64,000 nt of DNA, taken from contig VTPC01091303.1 in assembly GCA_011009095.1 (NCBI GenBank), positions 99,207 through 163,206 of the forward strand, read 5' to 3'. The DNA comes from Ignelater luminosus (Eukaryota > Arthropoda > Insecta > Coleoptera > Elateridae). The position numbers and the translations under genes are program-made. Below are positions 23,981 through 36,402 of the stretch, piece after piece. The notes under the pieces were generated by a model that saw only the letters and a program-made list of their open reading frames with translations, made no database searches and was not told the origin of the DNA. Numbering within the stretch: the first letter of the stretch is position 1; each line of letters starts with the position of its first letter.

Positions 23981-24239
23981 TCCATTAATGGCAGAAGCAA
24001 TATCATTAAAATTCTAGTATTACCAGAGCAATGCCATTAATTCTATGACTAAAGCCACTAAGATCACATTTAATGCCTCTAATACCAAGAACAATGCTAC
24101 TAAAAGCGCTAGAAATTGTTGAAAATTTGTGTCTTGGTTTACTCTGCAACTCATCGATTTTCAAGAGAGAAGTTCGATCAAAATTTCTAGACAAGAGAAA
24201 TTTCGTTCAGTGACCGCAGCAGGTGCTCATAGTAATATC

Positions 24240-24605
24240 TATTCCAAGAAAATTAAAAGACCTGTGTTCGAACTTAGCTTTTCCCAGAAGGTTAATGGCA
24301 GGCATAGGTGACCTATTGGACCCAATCAGTATTCATATTTAGTTCTTTTACGAAGGTTAATGACAAGCGAAGCCCGATTATGGACTACCGCAGGTGAGCT
24401 GTGGGAAAGTAAAGCCGGGCCTGTGTTTTTATTTATTCTTTCAAAACGTTTGATGGCTGACGAGCCTCTGATGGAGGATAGAACCCAACTTCTATGCTTG
24501 TTTTAGTCTTAATAAGATTAATGAAGAGCGAGACCATATCCGTGTCTGTTTTTGCTCTCTCAAGAAAGTTAATGGAGGGTGAAAAGCAAATTTAGGCCTT
24601 TACAG
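24240..24605. repeat. Decayed ~70-95-base tandem repeat, site B
   Basis: Five diverged copies of a core follow each other: cagaaggttaatggcaggc (24,286), acgaaggttaatgacaagcg (24,351), aaacgtttgatggctgacg, aataagattaatgaagagcg and aagaaagttaatggagggtg. Each is preceded by a T-rich stretch ending in a tctc- or tttc-like run. Some copies keep the accgcaggtgagc- or gcccgatt-like segments also present at 7.4-7.6 kb. The + frame 24129-24311 and - frame 24006-24194 overlap it and are not genes. Confidence 0.55.
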
Positions 24606-24759
24606 ATTTATTGGGAAAATCACTACAAAAATGTAGATAATTGAAACACAACTTGATATTATAAGAAATACTCTGCATTTACACTGAAGTTTTTAGAAAA
24701 AATAAAGTAAAATGTAAAATGTATTGGCTTGATCAATTTTGTATTGGTTAATGGTGGTC

Positions 24760-24970
24760 ACCCATTCGAGGACAAAACCTGACAAAAAGAACCTCCACTA
24801 GTGGCTGCAATTCTAGTGCCTAGTCCTTGATGGTTTAAAGAAAAGTGGCGCTATAGCACGACTAAGCCAAACCGCTGACTTAGCGCTCGACTAATTGTAA
24901 GTCAGTACGGAGGAGGCCTAGAGATACCGCAAGTAGTTCTAGTAATGCCGGCCCCTGCTGTTATACCAAA
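24760..24970. repeat. GC-richer repeat-like island
   Basis: The block contains gtggcgctatagcacgacta, gcgctcgact and an 8-base perfect hairpin (ctgactta/taagtcag near 24,873-24,901). The composition and hairpins suggest an old SINE or MITE. I could not find defined ends. Confidence 0.3.
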
Positions 24971-26340
24971 CAAAACTATATCAAAATTGGAATAGCAAAG
25001 GATGTACATTTCACTCTGCTCTTGATATTTCAGCATGCAGTACTACTAATGTCTAAACCAGTTTAAACATTCCTTACATTTTTTACCTTGGAGTCTTTTT
25101 TAATAAGAACTAAATATTTTTTCCAGTTTTAGTAAATTGACACATGAAAGGTAAATGTAGTGTAATAAATACCTAATTAGTCATGGACTATTTGGGCATT
25201 ACAATAAGAATAGAGGAGACTTGCAAATTCTAATATTGTTAGCATTAAGATACCTAGTGGTAACTGGTAACAATAGAATACTGTAAAAACGAATATAAAA
25301 CTTTATGATTTATTGTCTTCGTTATAAAACGCACAGTAAAAGCAAAATATAATAATGGTTGAAGTCAAAATTTTCGTCATTAAAATTCAATTTCCTTCTC
25401 AAAAACGACAGGTAGTAACACTTCGTGAATTCCTAGTTAAAAATAGATTTCGTTCAAGAAAACAAAGCTATTTGTTTGATTAATTTTTGTAGCGTGATTC
25501 ATAATCTAAGTACTATGTTTGCTCTTCTTCCATTTACCTTTTATTTAATTATACTAAGAAAATTCTAGGAAGGCTTTAAGGACTGTATAACTTAAACTGA
25601 TACGTTTATTCTTAACTAAATAAACAGGATGATTATTGTTCCTATTATTAGAAGAATCTGATTAATTGAATATTTCGTAAAAGTTTGAATGAGGATAAAT
25701 GGGCTAATTACTATGTCCATCTCAATCAAGAAAAACGAGGAAACGTTATATTTAGCACTAAAATTATTTAGTAAATAAATAAATGAATGAAATGATGAGG
25801 AAGACCGTGCATTCATTGTATATGAACAACCTAGTTATTTATGGTTACAACAATAATTAATATAATAGTTGTGGGTTTTATATGCGATAGCTCCTCATGG
25901 TAATAGTAATTAGTAAACACACCTACAGAAAAAAAAAACTCTTTTATAATTAGCCAGTATATAAAATAATAAGTAATGTTAACTAATGAAACAACAATTG
26001 AAATTGAATTTCGTTAATTCCCAACAAAAACGTCGTTTGCTAATTATTATTATTAGATAATTTCTAGGTGCTTTTTGAATTTAATTATTCTCATGTCTCT
26101 AATTACATAACGAAAAAAATCTTCTTAATATTGCTTTTATGCATGAAAGATAATTGTGCAATGAGACGAATTCGTTCTATTTGGCTTTCAAATGTCTGGT
26201 CTTATAGGAATTATGCATCTGGATAGAGTATTTAGCAAGCATGACTAGCCCGAACATTTTTATTTGTCAACCCTTATACGTATCCTGTATATTACAGCTT
26301 ACCTATAATTAGCTTGTATCAGAGAAGCAAACAGGAAATG
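24971..26340. other. AT-rich noncoding sequence
   Basis: I see nothing recognisable here. The - frame at 25616-25816 is rich in I, L, S and F and looks like a chance frame. Confidence 0.5.
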
Positions 26341-26350
26341 TAAAGACATA

Positions 26351-26380
26351 CAGTAGAATCTCTCTAACACGATCATCTTA
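26351..26380 (+). repeat. Possible pogo/Tigger-like transposon end
   Basis: CAGTAGAATCTCTCTAACAC preceded by TA has the form of pogo/Tigger terminal repeats (TA target, then CAGTxxAAxCTC). No inverted partner was found downstream. GC-richer sequence without a recognisable frame continues to about 26,900. Confidence 0.35.
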
Positions 26381-27299
26381 CAACTTTCCAGGTGTTTTGG
26401 TTACTTTTCTCTTATGGCGGTGTCGCCAACTTTTAGTGTAGAATCGACAGTATTTTGATAATGGTACTAGTGCAAGTCACTCATACAAAGCAAAAAATTA
26501 CTTGTCAGAATTCTAAATGTTTTTCTCTCGTGTTTGTAAAAAAATGCCAAACAGATTAATTTTCCTATGAATATTGATGGTGTTAAATAAGAAGATGGAT
26601 CTTTTCTATATCTTTCGCACTAATTTTTGGTTTTGCAACTTTACAACATGAACTCTACCTATTTTTCCCTTAATAACCAAATCTTGCCATCGCCATTGCG
26701 TCTTCGGCTCTCTGGCGGCTATGCACACTTGCTTGCACATAGTAGCTTAGTGTAGCACTTACTTCAATTTTAATTTAAATTGACCAAAACTTGTCGGCGT
26801 AGGATCGCTTTGTTTTGGTTTTTCAATTTTCTAAGGATCCAGATAGAAATACAGTTATGGGACTGTTTTGGTAGATAATTCATTGACCTACCCATATACA
26901 AAAACACTTTTTAGATCACGTATGATGCTAGTAGGTACAGAGTTTCAACTTTCAAATGTACCTAACTTTTGAAAAAGCACAAACGATTGATAGCATCCAA
27001 CTAAAGAAAGTCTCATTTCCATATGACTTTTAGTTCCTAATATTTAAGATATTCCTTTAACAGAAAAGAATGATCATCGATGTTATTTAAAAACATACCA
27101 AAAGAAAGCCAATGAAGAATAATGGAAACTTTCACCCATCATTTCTCGAAGCTTTGTTCTTTGCTCATTTTTCGTTTTGTTCTTCACCGAAATGCTTTTG
27201 CAAGGAAATATTTACCTAGTGGTCTTCTCTTTTTGTTATTAAGCAAAAAAATAATTTCGAACTGGTAAAATACATTTATTTCCAAAGATTATTGAATTT
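26381..27299. other. Noncoding sequence
   Basis: A GC-richer stretch near 26,690-26,760 contains ctctggcggct-type phrases often seen in insect repeats. There is no coding signal. Confidence 0.4.
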
Positions 27300-27915
27300 T
27301 CAAACCATACTGTTTTCCACGGAACGCAGAACCCAAGGGTTACTCCATGGTCAGAAAAAATTTTCTGGGCTGATGTAAATACTTCCGCCCTCCACACTGT
27401 TTTCTTTCAAAAATATAGGGTGAGGTTCGGTAAATGCTTCTTTGGGGTAATTGCACCAGCGTTCTACAGTTGTTGCAACTTATATTCGATCAGTATACCG
27501 GTGCCGTGACTTTAGACACTTCCTAAACCTTCAAGGTAAACCAACTGAACGCGCACCACTATAGCTCACAGCTGCCAAACGGTGTTTATATTGGAGAGAA
27601 GAAGTTGTGGAAAAGATCTTGCCCCATTGCTCTTGATATATGCCTAGAATAAGATATGAGGGGCAGTGGTACATTTGCCCCCGGTTAATGTGGATATTGC
27701 GCCACCCTGACAGTGAACAACATTTTTTTTTGTCTTGGTACTTATTTAATCGATACCAATTACGAAATCAACATTTGATAAAGGAAGCTTTCTTTATAAT
27801 TGACTTAGATTTTTAAACGAAGAATTATCAAATTAGTGTCTTGGTGCAACGCTCAACTTGAATTTTCTATTTTAGGGTGTGCATTTGCCTCTACGCACCC
27901 TAGTCTGTTACTCAA
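27300..27915. repeat. GC-richer island with recurring TTGCxCC phrases
   Basis: Related phrases occur three times: ggggtaattgcaccagcg near 27,445, acatttgcccccggttaatg with attgcgccaccctg near 27,671-27,702, and gtgcatttgcctctacgcac near 27,880. They look like remnants of one repeat unit. No open frame supports a gene. The element type is not identified. Confidence 0.35.
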
Positions 27916-28235
27916 CCACGCAGAAAAATTCAGAGAGCACACCCTAATTAAGCTGAGCTTATACAAAAACTCACTCTTTATTGAATTAAATAGCCTTTAC
28001 ATTAAACAATACTAGCTATAACCAATGAAGGCTTGTTTGTTTTATTTCAGTCATTTGTGTGTATGCGGTAACTCAATTTCATTTATACTAAAGGTTCTGT
28101 GCAGATTATTCATTTTACAAATTAAAAATTATTAAAGTCTACTTGTAAAGGTTAAATGATTTAACTTCCAGCATTGACACTTTGAAGAAGAGAAAATACT
28201 TCATCCTTTCAACTTTCCATAAATGTTTATTCCAG
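27916..28235. other. AT-rich noncoding sequence
   Basis: I see nothing apart from the pyrimidine-rich stretch at its end, which would serve as the acceptor of the candidate exon that follows. Confidence 0.5.
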
Positions 28236-28280
28236 GAGGTGCAAGTATGCACGCCTCGGAAGTGCAGTTTCGAGGGACGG
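28236..28280 (+). CDS. Candidate 45-base internal exon, product unknown
   Basis: A pyrimidine-rich tract (cttcatcctttcaactttcc, then tttattccag) ends in AG at 28,235. The next 45 bases are GC-rich compared with everything around and read EVQVCTPRKCSFEGR without a stop. They are followed by gtagtt, a modest donor. The length is a multiple of three. The open frame 28182-28385 contains this reading, and 28223-28408 is an overlapping frame. I do not recognise the peptide. It could be a microexon of a host gene with very long introns, or chance. Protein conservation in related species would decide. Confidence 0.25.
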
Positions 28281-28408
28281 GTAGTTTCCAATTTTCCGAT
28301 ATACTTGGTGAATCAAATAAAGTTTATTTTTCTTTGTCTAAGAAATATAGCGAGGATTGCAATAAATTTACACAAAGGTCAATAAACAGTTATTACATGA
28401 TACTCTGA

Positions 28409-29150
28409 TGAGCTTCAATAAGTACGAATCGACATGATTTATATAACCTTAATTTTTTCATACCAACCTGTAATAATACACAATCTCTTTAATATATAAA
28501 ATTACCAAACATCGCATTAATTAGTAATTTGGGATTTTTTATTTTCCCCTTTTTTTACAGAACAATGATTAGCCGTTACACAAATTATTCAACAAATTAG
28601 TTCAACAAAATCATTTTCTCGTCAACCTTCAGCTTAGAATATCATTCTTAACTTAATTATTTCTACTTTGCCTGATTTTAGAATGGAATAAATTATAAAT
28701 AGACTAACTTTCATGGTCACAATGAAACAGAGAGAAAATGTGGATAATGAAGCATTTTACTTCCGTATAATAATATTTTATGATTTATAGACAGTAAAGT
28801 TTTCCGCTTTTACACAATCAAGTTATAAAATTAAAAAGAATTCTTTATATGCAGTAGCCGTACAAATTACACTCGTTTATTGCAATTATTTTATATCTCC
28901 AAATAATTTGGGTCGTATAAAACTTGATTTATGAAGAAACGTCGTCCTCATTTTACCATTTATATATGGTGCCCATCAGTTGCACTGCAAGCTTGTTTTT
29001 CTTTTCTGTTATTATTAATATAATGTTTTTATAGCGAAACAGCAAATTACTGTAAAAACAGGAACGACAATAGGTATAAATAACATTTAATTTCGCAAGT
29101 GCGTGACAAGAGCTTGTATACTTGTCACCTGAATGGTATTTAGTCACTGC
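28409..29150. other. AT-rich noncoding sequence
   Basis: No gene is recognisable. The - frame 28953-29147 has no family feature. Confidence 0.5.
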
Positions 29151-29339
29151 TCACTGGTCATTAATTGTTGCAGGTAACTGGTAGACATTTAAGTATGAGA
29201 AATGTGAAAGTGAGTGAGTAGCCAAGCACAGGTAGTAGAGTAGCAGTAGTAGTTCGAATGCAAGAAAACCATTTTTGCAGTTTGTTGTGAATGTTGTACC
29301 AATTAGTGTTGATTGAGATTCGCGTGTTTTTCATGTGAT

Positions 29340-29411
29340 ATGGCCTTCTTTCAAACGTTCACCCTTCGATGGAAATCTTTCAGAGGGAGAAATAAACAAC
29401 TCTTCATGCAG
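29340..29411 (+). CDS. Candidate first coding exon, product unknown
   Basis: An ATG with G at -3 and G at +4 (gatATGG) opens a 24-codon frame that reads MAFFQTFTLRWKSFRGRN and ends in LFMQ. It is followed by gtctgt, a donor with CAG before it and G at +5. The composition (R, K, Q, F, W) differs from nearby chance frames. About 190 bases upstream, from 29,150, are GC-richer with several AGTAGT-type runs and would be a plausible 5' UTR. If not spliced, the frame ends 22 codons later at taa 29,478-29,480. I do not recognise the protein. The call rests on start context, donor and composition only. Confidence 0.3.
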
Positions 29412-32400
29412 GTCTGTTATTTTAAAGTAAAAAACGAATTGGAAATATTTTATCGGTTGGGTTATTTCCCTTTGATGTAATGAAAAAGATGGTAAATTGA
29501 GGTTTTTAATTTTGTTTAAAGAATTTTTTACTTAAGTCTTTTTCTTGAGAAAAAAAGAATTAAAAGACTAAAAATATTTTTATGGATTAAATTGAATGAA
29601 TGCGAGTGAAATGAGTTTGTATTTGAAGATGCCTTTTAAGTTTTCTTGAATAGTAATCAAAAGCTTTCATATTTTTTATTTTGCATTTAAAATAGATATT
29701 TGTATGATACAGTTGGAAAAATAATGAAAAGCCTCAACATAAGGAAGAAATCCTTCCAGCACTTCTCTCTTGTAGCTTTTATGTAGGTATTTGTCATAAA
29801 CCATAATGAAGTAGTTGATATTGATATTTAAAATAACCTTTTTGTTAAATATTTAAAAAGCGTTAATTATAGGAGTGGTCTATATACTTGCATTCTTTGC
29901 CTTATTATAAATACTATTAATGGTACATAGAATTTCTAAAAAGTTCTAATTTAGCACAAACAACAATTTAGGATTAATTCTGACTATTAATCAAATAATC
30001 ATGGAGACAACCAGATTCGACCTTCAGGACTGATCTACTGAATTGGACTCTAATAGTTATTCTTTGTTATTTTTCTCATCCAAAAAGCATGAACAATAGG
30101 TTTTTCTTGGTGATCTTCTAGAGAGTCTATATCTTGAAATCAATAGAATCAACACGCAATTTCATCTTGTTACAGAATTATAATGATGTAAACACCACTT
30201 ATACAGTTCTCAAGAGTATAGATGTGCTATAACATCGCCTTTTAATTTTTATTACCATCTTTTCAGTGTGAAGTAATTTCTTGTGCAGTAGTTATTCAAA
30301 TTGAAGTTTTTCTTAAGTTTGGGCTACGCTTTCCACTGACAGCGTCTTTGTACTTTCTCCCGTCACTTGTTGATTCCAAAACTTTTAGATCTTTCCCAAT
30401 ACAAATTTTGAAAGACTCGAAGTTGAAGTTTTTGTTTTTGTGGCAACAAAACCTTTAAGGATACCATACATGCTTTCCTTCAAATGCGATTCCAATAAAG
30501 CTTGATACTTTAGTTTTTTTTGGCCATTTGATAACGTTAACACTTTGTCAGAACCAATCTCTTTGTGGATCTGAAAATTTTGTAGATCATCTTAATATAG
30601 AAATCGTCCGTGCACACTGCAGTTAAATTTTTAAAAAATTCAAATTGAATATCCGCAGAAAGCCTTAAAAGTGTAGAAACAACTTTAAAGAAAAAGAATT
30701 TTAATTATGATTGAATTTCTTAAGACTGTACCCTCTCTTTAAGTTTTAAACCATCCACCACCGATAACAGTACTATATTATTTTAATTTTCATTTCTAAA
30801 GTCCGATTTATTCTATGCAATATTAAATGGTTTTATACTTAAAACGGTATATCAATAGAAAATCGCAAGCAACGAAAGAAAGCCTCGCAAGCTTTTTCTT
30901 AAAATTCTTCACGTCTTTGCCACCATAAAATTTACTATTTATGGGCATACTTTTATGCGACAAGCATATATTTTTTTGCCAATTATAAATAACACTTTTC
31001 CTTCACTGCTAACTAGAATGCAATAAATTCCTTTTTCTTCCATTCGAATTAAATATTCAATTCTCTCACTTTTGGATGATTCTTGTTAATATAAGCAAAA
31101 ACTCGTTTCTCCATCTCTTTCTCTCTCTTTACTTTCTCTAATTAATTAAAAGTATGAAGAGCACGTAAGGTATTGCATAATGAAAGACAATTCTCCAGTA
31201 GGGCACATCTATCAACCACTGGAACTTAATAATGTATCAAGGCATTTTGCGTTGAGATTACTTTGAGCTGGCATTTATACATTTTACAAAGCACTAAGTT
31301 TAATTAAAGTTGTGCTCCGCTAAGTATGGCGAAAGTTAATATAGAAAAAAAAAACTGTCATGCAAGAGTACTGCTATTTTTTCATGCTCACTAGACATCG
31401 TAGTATTTTCTATTCATTATTAATATTTTTACGTGATACTTTTTCTTATACATGCTTTAATTAATTTTTTTGTTCATAATTTTTCCACGTAAATTTATAA
31501 AAATACACAACTTTTGGTTTCACATGTAATTTACAAATTGATGCTGATTCATTATCTACCGTCCTTTTTGTTCGATCCATATTCATTTGATATTTTACAC
31601 GAAGAGCAATTTCAGCGAAAGTTTTAGGTTATGGAGCGGCAAATTAGGAGCTCGTGCAAATAATTACATTTCGTCTTCCTTTTTTTGTCAGGGTAGAATG
31701 TTTTTGAATAATTAATAGTTGATGGTAATTTCTGGCACACTAAAACATTAAATTCTAATTTCCCTTTTTAACTAAAATAGAAAAAGAATTAATAAAAGTA
31801 AATTCAAGTAAAAGTGTAATAATAAGAAAATTCTAATCTAAGACTACTTGATTGCGATAAAACCTTGAATTAGGCGGAACTATATTATTTCCAGTTTACG
31901 CACAAGTTCTCCTTAATAGATCTGATAACTTTTATCGTTTTTTAATACAAACAAAAAATAATCCTAAAAAACCCGCAAGAATCTAGGAAATATAAATTTT
32001 GTAATTTCAGAGTTCAATTCTGCTGAAAAATCTTTAAAAATGGAAAAATCAATAATTATCACATTACATGAATATTTTCCCAAAGTTTGTAGCCAATCCC
32101 CTTTTGGGATTTGTATACCGTCCTGTTATTCTAATCAAGTATCACGTTGTCTGTACCACTTCAGGGAATAAATTTAAACTAAACTAGTTATCGCGAACAT
32201 GGAGAATAGATCAGCTACAATGAACATTTAAAACGGTTAAATGGATTTGAAACTTTTGCAGAACCCAATTTTATACTCTGTCTAATAAAATTTAATTACA
32301 TACATGGTTTCACTTTTGTGATGGTTTCTAAAACTGGCAGATTCTACATTTTTATTATCTGTAATAGTTGATGTGTACCAAAAATAATTCTAATTGTGAT

Positions 32401-33044
32401 TTATATAATGAACTGTATATTTTATTCAAATATGACATTTGGAATTTTGCAATGTTGTTCATAATCACAATTATATAATTTCTACGTTCTGTAAAAGTAT
32501 AATTAATAAGGCTGCTAAAAGAATGCTATATTAGTGATGTGGTTGTTCTTTAAGACTTTCACCCTAATATTCTCGAATTAATTAAAGGAATATATTAAAA
32601 ATAATTTGTTTTATAAAGTGGTTTTCACTTTACCTGTTTGTGAATTTTATGGTCGTTCAAAAAAGTTTAGGATTTAGAATCTTTCAGACCGAACCTTACT
32701 GTTCATTTGAAATAATTTCTTTCTGAGCATTGTTGATTATGACAAACTTTTTGGCCTATCCCATTTTGGTACTTGATATTTCGTTTTCTGCAATTCATAT
32801 TACAGTGAAAAGAATCTTTTTTCTCGTCTTAAGTTAATTTTCTTTCAAGATCACAATCATAAAGCGTCTTGATTGAATTTCAGCAGAATCAACCCACCTA
32901 TACAATGGTCTAGAAAGAAGGACAATCTAAGAGTTACAAAAACGAAACAAAATACAAAATCAATAAGTTTTGAATTTTTGATGACAGAGTAAAATATCTC
33001 GTTTATAATTTACAAAACGCTAGCATTCAGGAATTAAGGAAAAC
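29412..33044. other. AT-rich noncoding sequence
   Basis: No gene, repeat or long open frame is recognisable in about 3.6 kb. If the exon at 29,340 is real, this is intron. Confidence 0.5.
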
Positions 33045-33240
33045 ACGAGACGATCGCCTCAGGGCACACAGACATGGGGGCGTAGAAATCGGTAATGAAA
33101 GACGTAAATTGCATGTTTGAAAGATAAATGCCATAGATAGTTTAGATACGTTAATTCAGAGAGCGCCAACAGGGTCTCACTCAACATTGAACTCGAACAC
33201 AGAAGAGGGCAGTCTTAAAAACGAAGCTGTATGTTGCAAA
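33045..33240. other. GC-richer patch, unassigned
   Basis: The stretch includes cgagacgatcgcctcagggc and gagagcgccaacagggtctc. No frame or repeat partner was found in the window. It is probably old repeat sequence. Confidence 0.3.
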
Positions 33241-34340
33241 TAGCTTCTGATTTCTAGACCTGCATAATGATTATGCCATTAGTTATTCTTTTAAAAATTA
33301 CGTAAGATTTTAATATGAGGTGTGCTTTATTTTGTCATATTTGATTGGTTTCCTTATCTGTTGTCTTAGTGGTTCAGAAGTCGATTATTTCGTGTTTGAG
33401 CTTCCCCAACATCGTCTAAATTTGAAAAAGAAAGTCAAATACTGACAATATTGAAAGTATGTATTAACATGGCTGTAATATTTCAAAGCGTGAAGATTTT
33501 TTTCTCTAACTTTAAAGAATGAGCTTCCATAAAAAAATTTCCTTAATCTAGCTCAATATTTCTTAATACTATTCTGAGTTTTGAAGCATTTCTTTTGCTT
33601 CGTATTTAATAGGCCCACCCTACCCTTTTTTTTCTTTCAACCCCTTTGCGGAAACGGGTGTAGTCGTTGCAGACGATCATCAACACGTCTTGGGGTGTGC
33701 AACTCAATAAAGGCTGATTGACATTATTCTACTTTCAACCTTTTTTTGCTATAAATTAGAATCTAGACGTCTAGGATGCTTCTTTATAATGTGAAATGCC
33801 AGCCTTTTTACATCCTAAAAACTGCTAAAAAGTAGATTGAAAACTAGTTCCGGACCTATTTTGATGCTAAATTCTATCCTAGACTTGCGCACTAAACGAC
33901 GTTTCAACAATACCAACTGTTGACGATGATGAAATAATTTCTTATCTTTTTTATTCAACATTGTAACGCATAAATAAACGTATAACAGTTGGTTGTAAAC
34001 ACAAACTTTTTAGAAGAACTGAGATATAAATCGAGGTTAAGGTAAACAAAATGCAAAATGTGCAAAACTTTATAGGTTGGTGTGGTAGCATTGTTCAATG
34101 AGCTTGAGAAAATTAACCTATTTGCAATAAAGTTTAGAATGTTATCTTGCTATAAGACTTTGTGTGTTTCGATCAAGGAACTACGCTGAGGTGACTTTGA
34201 TTATCCTTTGAGAACTAGTGCAATTAGCCTAAACTTCAACGCCAAGAAATATTCAATTAAGGTTCAGAAAATTCCTTTAGCTTATTATCCAGTATAGCAA
34301 CCGCTAGGTGTTCAAATCAAAATTGAAGGGGTGGATGGAT
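33241..34340. other. Noncoding sequence
   Basis: Mostly AT-rich. A GC-richer patch near 33,590-33,730 has no recognisable content. Confidence 0.45.
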
Positions 34341-34426
34341 AAAGGTGCTATGTGACATTTTTGAATTGTGATGTTATCCTCTTTATTTACACTATTTACG
34401 CAAGAATTGTGTTACATAGCACCTTT
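34341..34426. repeat. Short hairpin / MITE-like inverted repeat
   Basis: AAAGGTGCTATGTGACA at 34,341-34,357 is matched in inverse by TGTTACATAGCACCTTT at 34,410-34,426, with one mismatch in 17. The loop is 52 bases. It may be the ends of a very small nonautonomous transposon, or a structured element. Confidence 0.75.
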
Positions 34427-36402
34427 ATGTACTTCATATCTTATACCGGAATTAGTTAACGCTTGACTGACTAGAAAAGGTATACCATAGGTTACTAAAG
34501 GACATCATAACATCTTTATTCACACTGAAGTCTCAAAAAACGGAAAAATTCAATTGTTTTAAAGTCTCGTACACCAAAACGGAACATGTTGGACTTTTTT
34601 GAAATCCAAGACCTTGTAACATTGAAGTAATATCAAGGTAGGTTTTGTTCCGAAACACTTAAGTAAGAAGAAAGCACGGCTAATCTTACATTTTGAGACT
34701 ATTAGGCAATGTTTACTCTTTTCGGCTGTTTACTTTGATTTGATGTCCATTAACTGAGAACAGGGCAAGTTTTCAATTATAACTTCTACAAATGCAGATA
34801 TTCAGAATTGGCTCCAAGAATATTTTTAGGATCTAAAAACAATATAGTAGAGCTATTTAATTGTTATATGTGAATCCTGTCATATACTTCCGAGAACTTT
34901 CAGAACATTTTTCATTTATAGATAGTTAACTAAGGTGATGGAGGTTCTGAATTCATAAATTGCTTTTTTTATATTAATTGACTCACACGCAGCTATTTCC
35001 AAGAAATGAATAAAACATTTTTAGCCAATTTGGACAAATTATATAGCTAATGAAGTAATGATGACTTCTGAAATCAAGACTTATAAACATTCTGAGATTA
35101 GGCCTGTTGATTACGATTATGAATATTTTGGCAGAACATGAATTTTCCTTAAAATATCAATTTTCTCATAGCGTGTATAAAGGCGCGAAGAATTTAAAAT
35201 TAGAACTGATTAATTTTATTGCTAAAACAGTTTTTTGTTGCAATTTATCACTTTTTTCATTTTAAAAATTGCAAAAAGCTCTAAATTGAATTAAATGATG
35301 TCATTAGGTGCGTGTGTACATATCTAAATTTTTCGACCTACATAATTAACATTTTAAAACTGTAATTAATGTTGAATTTTTAAATGAAAATTAGGGTGGT
35401 AACATAACAGTAGAGATTAAAAAAGTGTATAAAGAATTTACTGTATATTAATGCGATACTTTATCATAATATTGCTTAGGTTTGTTTCAGAAATAAGTCA
35501 ACCAGCTAATGTGTTTTAATTAGTCGCTTTTAAAACAAGTTTACTTAGTAGGTCATATTTAATACCTGACAAATAATAATAATAATAATTTGCAGATTAC
35601 ACAGGTCAATGAACATTAAATTCCGCTTTTGTACTGACTGGGCAGGTATGCATATGCACGCGTATAATTTCCTTTTTCTTGAAAGAAAGAAAGCCATTTG
35701 CAATAAAATATGCACATTTGTGGTTGCACACTTTAGTATTTTGGGCAAAGATATGTGCAACATTAAAATTCCTTGAACTTGAACTACAAATAATGAATGA
35801 ATTATGAATTTACCATGAAAATGTTACGTGTGATTCATGAGATTGCGTCCAACCTTTTATGATGAAATTATATAAAAATAACTAGGTTGTATTTCTTGAG
35901 AGTTTTAATGATTTTGATGAAATGTTAATTTTTTAAAACCCAAATAATCTTTTTTTCTACGATTTATAGTAATAATTAGTTACACGCGTATCTCGATGTT
36001 TGCTTCTGGTAATTTGAAATACAGATTTGTCATGCTATTTACTCGTAATATTTGTGTAGTTCTTAACGTATGCTAAGTTCATAATGTTAAATATGTTGAT
36101 TGGTGTAAACGTTCGCATGAATCATTTCATTTGGATTTATTGTCTTATGTCATTCTTTTTCCCTTCATTACTGTGGAAGATGCTATTCATTGAACGTTTT
36201 GAGAATGTTAATATTTCTTATTTAAATATTTCAGTCCAATGTTGCAACATTTATTAACTTATTAAAAATATAAAGATTTATTAATTTGTTTTATGAAATC
36301 ATTAGGTATTAACATCTAGACTCTAATTATTCGCACAGTGATTTATAAAAAATGTTGCTGGCTACAAATTTCATGCAGGCTTACTGGATATTTTAATAGT
36401 AC
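34427..36402. other. AT-rich noncoding sequence
   Basis: I see nothing recognisable except a microsatellite at 35,572. The - frame 35545-35763 runs through that microsatellite and lacks motifs. Confidence 0.5.
35572..35590 (+). repeat. (AAT)n microsatellite
   Basis: About six AAT units. Confidence 0.9.
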
